From Chloranthus sessilifolius (taxonomy: Eukaryota > Streptophyta > Magnoliopsida > Chloranthales > Chloranthaceae): a DNA stretch of 64,000 bases. Of the stretch, positions 56,641 to 64,000 are shown one piece after another. The notes beneath the pieces are model-generated. The model did no database searches and was not told the DNA's origin. It saw only the letters and a program-made list of their open reading frames with translations. The position numbers and the translations under genes were made by a program. The DNA is taken from assembly GCA_021018995.1 (NCBI GenBank), contig CM037588.1, forward strand, positions 88,386,765 to 88,450,764. The letters are read 5' to 3'. The number at the start of each line of letters is the position of its first letter. Positions within the stretch are counted from its first letter, which is position 1.

Positions 56641-57690
56641 CATAACCGAAGCAATCTCGTGTAGCTCGTCTAGGGTGGTATCTTCATTCACTTATGTCTC
56701 GTCGAACGTCTCTATTAATAGGCAGTGATGTTCTGGTAATTTCTTGATGAGCTCAAGTATTGATATCTGCACTAGTACTTTCCCTAGGTATTGAAGAAGG
56801 TCGTATTCCTAGCCGATCTTCAGGGCTGGTTCCTTGTCCGGTTGGTGGGCTTTATTACCATTTGGCTGAGGTGGTTGAGGTGCAAATTCTAAAGCTGGAG
56901 GCAGAGAGATTACATGATGTGGGGGAGGCAGATTCATTCATTGTTCTCTTACTATTATTTCTGATGGCTGAGTGCCGACGTTCTGCTCTCCTAGGGGAAT
57001 AGTAACAGTGGATAATTGGTTCCTAATTTGAGGATTGGGCATGTCTGCCGTTGACCCTGGGGCCCTGTCAGGACTGATATTGATGAACTCACTGTAGCGC
57101 TTGTCATGAATGGAGTGTTGGAAGAGGGGATACGTAGACGAGGTATGCCATTCCATGGCGGGAGATACTGGGTGTAGTCTTCCTCTTCTAAGAAGGTGGA
57201 GATCAGTGCCTCCTCCTTGCCAGGTTCTTTCTTCTGTTGACTCATCTTTGCATCTGGATGATGTTCTACTACAGTCTGGTGCCCTTAACTTGAAGTGTTT
57301 TGGGAGATGCTATCCACCCATGCCGCGATTTGTTTTGTGGTTTGAAGGACATTGTTTTCGTTCTCAGGCTCGGAGTCACATAAAGGAAGTGGTGGTGGAG
57401 TCGTCTCAGAATTTGGGGTGTAGAGGGTTCTGCGGGTTGGAGGCTCGATCCTCAAGCTCTGAACTCGGAGGGGCAATTCAGGTGATCAGGGATGAAGGAT
57501 GTTAATGAATGATGGGAGGCTTTGGGGAATCAACTGGGTAGGCTGAAGTGTCTGACGGACTGACACGTGTGATGATGGTAGAATGACGAAGAGGGGATCA
57601 GCTCGGGAGATCCACTGTAGTGATGTGAGTGACTGTCCCTTGGTTGTGCTTAGGTATGGGATTATTGATAATCCCTAATGTTTGTGGGGG
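56641..57690 (-). other. Linker between gag and protease of B
   Basis: Broken frames on the - strand with polar, low-complexity text (for example ISPDRAPGSTADMPNPQIRN at about 57080). In Tat elements this is the spacer of the polyprotein. No separate gene seen. Confidence 0.45.
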
Positions 57691-59240
57691 CTGATTGTTG
57701 ATTTGATTGGAATTTCAGAGGGATTTCCAGTCAATCTGGTTCTGATCATTCATGTCGTAAATCATGTCCCGTAATACCTAGCAATCTTCTAAATTATGTC
57801 CTGCGTATCGATGAAAAGGGCGAAACCTATTATAGTCAAGGTTGGCGGGCCAAGGCTGTGGCCATTCTGGTGGGAATCGGATAAGATTCTGATCACTAAG
57901 AAGATAGAATATGTTGAAATGGTGTCAGGCAATGGGGATAGTGATCATGTTTAGGTTTGTAAGGGCCTCTGGTTTGCTGGTTGAAGTTTCTGGGCGGGGG
58001 TATGTTGTTATAGCTCTGAGAGCTAGTTGGCCGATTTTGACCGACGTTCTGGTTTTGGTGGGCATTTTGGTTTCGATTTTAGTACTGGTTCTAATTTTGA
58101 TTGGGGTACCACTATTGATTCTAGTTATGGTATTGACTTTGATCGAAATTCCTTGGTTGGTAACTTCCATTCGCGGAGTTTTGACCTTGGTTGGTAACTG
58201 TGTTGACGTGCTTAGAGCCAGAGGCTTTCTAGTTGTTTTTCAGTTTTGAGTCACTAGAAGCAGTGACTTTCAATGTTACTATTGAAAAGGGGATATCTCC
58301 TCCCTTTATGTGTTGCTGGATGGGATTAGCGCGCAAGTGAAGAGTAGCGAAGTCTGAGAAATTGCTTATAATAAAAGTGCTTCAAAGAGGCTCTTTGACG
58401 TTGTCTATGATGATGTTGATCGCATCTTTTTCTTTCATCTGGCTTCCGGTGAGGGCCGCAAGCTTCCTCCAGTGTGCAATGATGTCTGTAAAATCCTCGT
58501 CAGATTCTTAGTTCGTCGGCATCAGGTTGCTGAGACTTATATTGGTCCAGAAATTGTTCGACCAGATCGTCGAACGTGTTGATCTTGTTAAGTGGGAGTC
58601 CGGCAAACCAATCGAGAGCTTCCCCTTCGAGTGGCCTCTGGAAGTAGTGTATCAGGAATCCTTGGTTATTGCGAATAGGTTGGCAATCATTGAAGAACAA
58701 CGCCAGATGGTGATTCGGATTCCCTATACTATTGTACTTGTTGAACTTTAAGGGTTTGAATCCCATAGGTAAGTTAAACTCGAGGTCTCGACAGAAACTA
58801 TAAAACTCAAATTATAAGCCAGGGCAATTTCTTTTAGCCATGTATTCGTCGAGCATCTTGGGGAGATCCTCTACTTTTACCGTGGTGTCTTTTTGGGAAG
58901 CCCGGGGGTGAACCCTGTCTTGGTGACCATCGTCAAAGAGGGCAAGACAGCCCTCCCTAGTGGTGACGTGTGAGCTGATATCATACTTGGCACAGGCAGC
59001 GGCCTTTCCCCTATTTGCCATTCTCGTTCTTCCTTGTCTTGGTGCTCTTTGACAGTCTCGTACGCGGTGGCCATACCTTGGAGCAATTCTTCAGCTTTGT
59101 CACCTCCTTCTTATAACCTCTGAATGTTGAGCTCTATGAGTTGTCGGGCGGTGAAATTCAGCCCAATACTATTATCTTTCTTGCGATGGTTGTTGCTGGT
59201 GCTCGAAGGAGTGAAAGGGTTTTCTTTATCACTGGCCATG
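57691..59240 (-). pseudogene. gag of element B
   Basis: Start ATG at 59238-59240 (MASDKENPFTPSSTSNN). N-terminal helix LLQGMATAYETVKEHQDKEE (about 59090-59030). The capsid domain is open at 58766-58500 (MGFKPLKFNKYNSIGNPNHH, FQRPLEGEALDWFAGLPLNK, TFDDLVEQFLDQYKSQ) and then continues in other frames (KEKDAINIIIDNV, FIISNFSDFATLHLRANPIQ). The tail has an AGHNLEDC motif with an upstream His (about 57830-57790), as in Tat-type gag. Several stops and shifts. Confidence 0.8.
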
Positions 59241-59500
59241 TTAATCTCAGGGTGACATGGGGGTGAGTCGTAAGACTATTCAGCATCGTATATAGGGTTA
59301 TCGTGGTATTCCCATAGTGGCGGATTACCGGTGCTGGTCAGGTTTATTTTGCATATCCCTAACATTTCTAACCTTTGGTGGATACTCATAAACCCTCGGG
59401 AAACTCTGAGTGAGTGTGTGTAGCGGAGTGATAAAGCGAACAAGAAATAAAACTAAACTAAGCAGAAGATTAAACTAGGAAAAATTACTATAGCATAAAA

Positions 59501-59520
59501 CTGTCCCATCGCGATCGCCA
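59501..59520 (-). promoter_or_regulatory. Presumed primer binding site of element B
   Basis: TGGCGATCGCGATGGGACAG on the - strand, three bases inside the right LTR. It begins TGG as tRNA-primed sites do; the tRNA was not identified. It contains the 14-mer GATCGCGATGGGAC also present at 10218-10231. Confidence 0.5.
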
Positions 59521-59523
59521 GTC

Positions 59524-61337
59524 TATTGGTATGCACTTTGTTTGGGTCCCTTTTGATCCCCCAAATAAGTGGCCCAATTCAGTCCGAGTGGACTCTAGCT
59601 AGGGACGAAGGAGTAATAAACTAAGAATTATTAAATATTGAAATTAAAGAGGTAAATTCTAAGCGAAAAATACTTGGTTCGATGCGATCGCTAGCTGCAG
59701 ATATTTATCGACGCTGTAACACGTTACTGATCACGTTTTACGACGCATGGGTTAACTCCTTTGTTGAACGTCGGTCGGCTGACTCTAACAGCTGTTAGTG
59801 TGTCTGGCTTAACTTCTAATTCTGCTTTAAGTCTAATTTATTTTCCTATTCGGTTCTGGGTCTAACTGATTACGAGTTTCCTAGTAGTATTCTAACTTTA
59901 ATTGATTGAGTATCCTACTGTTACTCTGATTCTAATTAGTTTAATTTTTTAATTCAACTCCAATTTCGATTATTTTAGTATCCTAATTGTATTCTAATTC
60001 AAAATAATTTAGTTTCCTAGTGCTACTCTAACTAAAAAAAAAGGGTTGGTGGCCCGTTATGCTAAGGAGGATTGCCCCCGTTCCTGGGTACCCTCCGTAA
60101 GCTCCCTTGGGCAAATCGGTTGGCTAAAGGTTATTTTAAAAATATTAGAGATTAAAACTGAATTTGAATTAGAATATAAGAATTTATGGATCAAAAATTG
60201 AGGATTTTAAGAACTGTAACTTAGAACTACGAATTAGAATTAAAATCTTAGAACTAGAACTTGAAAACTAGAAGTTAGAACCCATGATCTAAAATTAAGA
60301 AATTAAGAAATAGAACTGGGAATTAAGAACTGGTTCTAGGAATTAAGAATTAAAATTAGAAATGAAGAACTAAGACAAACCAAAAACTAATAACTTAGAA
60401 GGGATTTCTTGAGGCCGAGTGCCGCAGAGAGAGTCACGAAATCCTAAGCTTGGAGAGAGGAACTCGAGACTTGAATATGAAAAAGTTGTGTTTTGGGCGT
60501 AGGTAAGGGGGTCTTTTTATAGGTGTCGGGTTAATTCTGCGCATGTGGAAGTGTGCAGAATTGGCCGATTCTGCACAAGTAAATATGTACTTAATTGAAT
60601 TCTGTGCAGTGGCATTTGCACTTGATTCAATTTGAGTCGGCCTGTGAATCGGATGTCCTTGTTGTAATGTGCCTAGGAAACCAATTCCGCGCAGTGGTCT
60701 ATGTGCTCGATCGAATTCCACACAGTGGCGTATGCACAAGATTCGGGAGTTCAGGTGGTCTACGGAATTAAAGGCTAGGTTCGATTGGGAGCCAATTTCG
60801 CTCATCTAGTGAAGCATGGAATCGAATTCCATGCAGTGGGGTATGCGCGGGATTCGGGTCCCTGGGCGGTCTGGGGAATAGAATCCCAGTCCAATCAAGT
60901 GTATCAGCACGAGTTCGGGGTCTTTCAGCTGTGTATGAAAGGCAACCCTAGTCCAAGTGGGACTAATTCCGCTTAACTGTATCTACGTGGAATCAGATTA
61001 TGCGCAAGTGTATCTACACAAGATCCAGGTCTTAATTGGTCCGCAGGAAGAGTGAGCCTGGTCCAAGTGGAACCAATTTCGTGCATGTGGCTACATGTGG
61101 AATTGATTCCACACAAGTGTATTTGCGCGAAATTTGAGATTTTCCCTAGTCAGGTCGATCTGAGCCGCAGAGCTATTATTTCAACCTGGGTCTCAACCAT
61201 ATACTATTATTTCAGTAATGGTCCCCATATTTAAGGTCTTTAGAGAAGGTTTGTCCTTTCCCCGAGGTCATGGAAAAGGTCAAAGGTTGATCGAATAGGA
61301 TTGTATACTCCGAGAGGGCAAAATTGTGGTGTCTATA
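59524..61337 (-). repeat. 5' LTR of element B (right copy)
   Basis: 1814 bp; pairs with 7656-9460. TATA box on the - strand at 60515-60522. The A-rich AATTAAGAACTAG repeat is at about 60130-60390 and the GAATTC/TGCA degenerate repeat at about 60530-61130. It drives the - strand gag that starts at 59240. Confidence 0.9.
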
Positions 61338-61342
61338 ACAAC
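61338..61342. repeat. Right target-site duplication of element B (ACAAC)
   Basis: Partner of CCAAC at 7651-7655, one mismatch. Confidence 0.65.
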
Positions 61343-61816
61343 ATGCATTGCAATTTCCATTAAGAGCCAAGACATCCAACCGATTGATGCTTTTCGTTAA
61401 AGCATGAGATACAGGACCTAATTTAGGCAGGGAAGATCATCCCTCTAGCACCTCCCAAGGAAAATCCTCACGCTAATATTTTCCAAGCACCATTACTGCC
61501 ACACCCATAACGAGGAATGGACCTGAGGGCCACTATTAACATGATGGAAGAGGATATGAGCGAATTTGATCCCTTAGAATACATCGCCATAGGGGAAAGC
61601 CTCGTGATACCAAGGTAGTGGAGTCAGGAGAATCAAATCATAGGGTCAGCCGAGCCCTTGAATTTAGCTGACTACTTCTCCAATCCTGCACCACAAGCAA
61701 CACCTATGAATTTGAGGATCTATTTCCCTAGACCAGCCCCTATCAAATTATGTTCAGCCCAATTTGTCCTCACCCCCTATATACCAGCCATTTTCGAAAC
61801 CCACAGTTGACAGTTA
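61338..61816 (+). pseudogene. gag of element A, part 2 (zinc knuckle and tail)
   Basis: Resumes the gag cut at 7655. The text reads CNFH..., CFSLKHEIQDLI, AGKI (about 61345-61440), the zinc-knuckle region that in Ogre gag follows directly on the part present at 7320-7650. Then comes MMEEDMSEFDPLEYIAI near 61545-61590. In-frame stops are present. This continuity proves the nesting of B in A. Confidence 0.7.
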
Positions 61817-62229
61817 ATGTCACCCAATCCATCTCCAACACCAATCCACTACAGTTGGCCCAGTATTTCGACACCCCCACCAGTCTATTCACCTCCACCA
61901 CCAGTTAACCATATTTGGTCCAATTTTGTCACACCATCAACCCAGGCAACTCCGAAACCCTCAACCACCCCTTTTCGGATCCTCAAGCCAACCTATGATC
62001 CCAACCAGGTCCAGCTCAACTACAATCAAATTGATGTTAATGCTGGTAACAACAACGAAGGAACAATTGAGTTCATCACGAGGTCGGGAAGGATTTTTAA
62101 GCAGCTAAAAGCACCAATACCAGTCCAACCCAAGGAAAGAAGAGAACCCACAGCAGTACATCCCATGGCAAGAATGAGTTGAGAATATGCGTTGGAAATA
62201 CAGCTGAAAAGAACTGTAACTCACATCAC
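61817..62229 (+). pseudogene. Element A: Pro-rich linker before protease
   Basis: An open frame of 121 codons (61817-62182) with PPPVYSPPPPVNHIW, YDPNQVQLNYNQIDVNAG and EFITRSGRIFKQLKAPIP. The ITRSGRIF...P block is a usual landmark just ahead of protease in Ogre/Tat polyproteins. Ends at a stop; the protease frame follows. Confidence 0.7.
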
Positions 62230-62800
62230 CATTTAGGACCTACTAATGACGTCTCCGCCACACTTAAAAGCTCTAATGGAGGCTCTGAAAGACGCTCATG
62301 TCTCCGATAAAGTTTCCCCAGATGAGGTGGGGCAAATATTTGGACAAGTGTTGGCTCCTAATGCCATCTTGTTCTCAGACACCGATATTTCAATTGAAGG
62401 GGGTAACCATTCCAGATCCCTCAACATCACGACAGAAACTAGAAAAATGGTGATACCACTAGTGATGGTAGACACTGGATCGACTTGAATGTATGCCATT
62501 TGAGAAATGCGACCAAGATAGGGGTCGATCCGTCCATGTTTCGACCAGCCAAGACGAGAGCTCGAGGGTTTGATAACACGAGAAGAGGGGTGATAGGAGA
62601 AGTCGATCTTAAGCTCACCATTGGGCCAATGACCTCCATCCCATTCCAAGTCATTGATATCAAATCCACTTTCAATCTAATACTAGGGAACCCATGACTG
62701 CATGAAATAGGGGCAGTACCTTCAACACTGCATAAAAAACTCAAGTTCATCTCAGATGAAAAAGTCATAGCATTCATGGGTTAGGGGCGAGAAGAAGGAG
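62230..62800 (+). pseudogene. Aspartic protease of element A
   Basis: The open part 62246-62488 has LKALMEALKDAHVSDKVSPD, EGGNHSRSLNITTETRKM and VMVDTGST (active site DTGS) at about 62466-62486. It shifts one frame and continues NVCHLRNATKIGVDPSMFRP, FDNTRRGVIGEVDLKLTIGP and IDIKSTFNLILGNP (to 62697), then GAVPSTLHKKLKFISDEKV. The pattern matches Ogre-type proteases. A single frameshift and a stop at 62698 break it. Confidence 0.8.
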
Positions 62801-63180
62801 AAAGGGCTGCACACAACATAGAAAATCTTATGATCTTAGATGAGCCACACACAGCTAAGGACACAAATCTTCATAGTTTCCAGTGTGACATATCAACAAT
62901 GATGTTAGAGCCCCTCGAAAAAATTACCACAAAAAATGGAGGAGGAATGGTTGCAGCGGTAGCCATGCTCCAAAAGTAGGGTTACCAGAAAGGTAAAGGA
63001 TTGGGGCCTCACTTGCAAGGCATGAAGGACCCAGTCAAAGTGAGGGGTGTTTAGCAGATCAAATTCTTGTTAGGATACAATCCAACCAAAGAAGAAATCC
63101 AGGAGACTAAGGAAAAGGATCGCACAAATGCTGTCGTCAAGGCTAGGGGAATAGACTTGAAAGATGAGCCTCGTCCGTGA
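62801..63180 (+). pseudogene. Element A: G-patch region after protease
   Basis: Text reads AVAMLQK, stop, GYQKGKGLGPHLQGMKDPVK (about 62955-63040) and LLGYNPTKEEIQE, the G-patch (GYQ-G-GLG--LQG) and GLGY-PT-E motifs that join protease to RT in Ogre/Tat elements. Stops at 62978 and 63053. Confidence 0.7.
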
Positions 63181-64000
63181 CCGCACATCCGGAGCACCTT
63201 CGTGAGTGTATGGGTCATCAAGATTGACCAGAATAGGGCAACTCAGCTAATTCCTCACAAACGAGTCATTATTCATAAGACCGATCCCCAAATCATCCCT
63301 TCAGAGATTGAAATAGACCTTACCTCTATATCACTTTTTGAAGAAGAGGTTCCCCTACCTGTACAACCACCTGTCTTAAACCACCCCTAACCCATGTTAA
63401 CATTCGAGGACCAGGTTCAAGACGAACCCATGGTAAACATGTTGGAACATGACCCCAGAAAACCATCTCAGGCCACCTCCTCCACAGAGCAAGGTATAGG
63501 GATAGTACCTAGGTAAGGAATTAGGCATCAATGCCCATAACCCTGGAAGCTTTTGGGGGCCTAAAATTTGGCACCCGCTTCCTAAAAAAAAAATCTATAG
63601 AAAGTGAGAATTGCCCTTGGAAAACAATAGCATGCATGTATAAAGACCCGCCTTGCCAGGGGTCCATCTCCGAAGAAAAATAAAATTCCAAAAAAATAGA
63701 AGAAATATAAAAAATTAAAAAATATTGTCTTTTAAAATTCCTGAAATAAGTAAAATTTTTTACGCCTTAAAGATAGAGCCCGTCCAACATGAAGTCGACC
63801 ACTTTTTTGTAGAAACACAAGGAGAGGCAGGAGTCATGGATTTGGATAAGGAGGTCCTAAAACAATCTTAAATTTTATTTTATTTTTGTAATAATGGGGC
63901 TCAATAGCAGCCCCTTTATTCATTTCCTGCTGCTGCTCAACAACAGGAACATGGCCCTCTCCTTTTGCACTTCATTTTGTTTCGAAAATCTCTTGGTTGT
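63181..64000 (+). other. Element A: polyprotein continuation towards RT
   Basis: A short open frame (63202-63390, VWVIKIDQNRATQLIPHKRV) continues the linker. From 63500 on the sequence is AT-rich with no coding signal. Ogre elements are known to have an intron between protease and RT, and this could be its start, but I cannot assign splice sites. RT lies beyond the window. Confidence 0.4.

Larger units (their letters stand above)
7656..61337 (-). mobile_element. Tat-lineage LTR retrotransposon B, 53.7 kb with later insertions
   Basis: It is bounded by two related LTRs (7656-9460 and 59524-61337) and a 5-bp target duplication with one mismatch. Coding order on the - strand is gag, protease, G-patch, (RT/RNase H missing), integrase; the opposite strand carries a PMD gene before the 3' LTR. 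Removing the 33.65-kb Athila array and the 3.1-kb repeat pair leaves about 17 kb, within the usual range of large Tat/Ogre elements. The two LTRs differ mostly by substitutions, many of them C/T, so the insertion is old. It lacks RT, so it could move only with enzymes supplied by others. Confidence 0.85.

Noticed and set aside
61338..61345. LTR B ending at TATAACA (61340)
   Set aside because: The left LTR has TATAGATGG at the same point, so similarity ends at TATA; this border also gives the better target duplication (CCAAC/ACAAC).
1..64000. tRNA, rRNA, CRISPR, bacterial or organellar genes
   Set aside because: Nothing seen in either strand that supports them; primer-site similarity to tRNA ends is expected for retrotransposons.

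Overview
This window is nuclear DNA from a flowering plant and consists almost entirely of nested Ty3/gypsy LTR retrotransposons. The evidence is plant-type gag, protease, reverse transcriptase and integrase of the Athila and Tat/Ogre lineages, LTRs of about 1.8-1.9 kb with TATA boxes, tRNA-type primer binding sites, GT-AG introns and C-to-T decay. I saw no bacterial gene, rRNA, tRNA or CRISPR array. No independent host gene is evident; the one cellular-type gene (plant mobile domain, PMD) lies inside a retrotransposon.

Layout by nesting level. Level 0 (1 to about 2.3 kb): the end of an old Athila-like gag on the + strand and its downstream remnants. Level 1, element A (+ strand, Ogre/Tat type): the 5' LTR ends at 3900, the primer binding site is 3903-3920, and the leader and proline-rich gag run to 7655. 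Gag resumes at 61338 with its zinc knuckle, followed by protease and a G-patch stretch, and the element leaves the window at 64000. Level 2, element B (- strand, Tat type), sits inside A's gag: LTRs 7656-9460 and 59524-61337, near-perfect 5-bp target duplication. It has gag (57.7-59.2 kb), protease (56.3-56.6), G-patch (55.9-56.06) and integrase (52.05-52.93), but no RT/RNase H. On its opposite strand, between integrase and 3' LTR, it carries a multi-exon PMD gene (12.8-14.2 kb and 47.9-50.5 kb). Level 3: two insertions in B. One is a 3.1-kb pair of direct repeats around non-coding DNA at 52.8-55.9 kb. The other is a 33.65-kb Athila array at 14203-47852 that splits the PMD gene.

The array is the most striking object: four LTRs and three complete internal regions, head to tail (LTR1-I1-LTR2-I2-LTR3-I3-LTR4, - strand), with one perfect 5-bp target duplication (GCACC) around the whole. 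Each internal region has, in - strand order, PBS, gag, protease, RT, RNase H, integrase, a Lys/Pro-rich third ORF and a polypurine tract, all with many small lesions. In the places I compared by eye, disagreements between copies fall largely at CAG/CTG (CHG) and CG-rich sites and often involve loss or change of the middle base. This suggests uncorrected long-read errors at methylated plant cytosines, so 'broken' frames in the array should be treated with caution and the array itself could be partly an assembly product.

Working together: each autonomous element would encode capsid (gag), protease, RT/RNase H and integrase for its own copying. B cannot supply RT. The PMD gene has apparently travelled as cargo with B and is now cut by the array and by stop codons.
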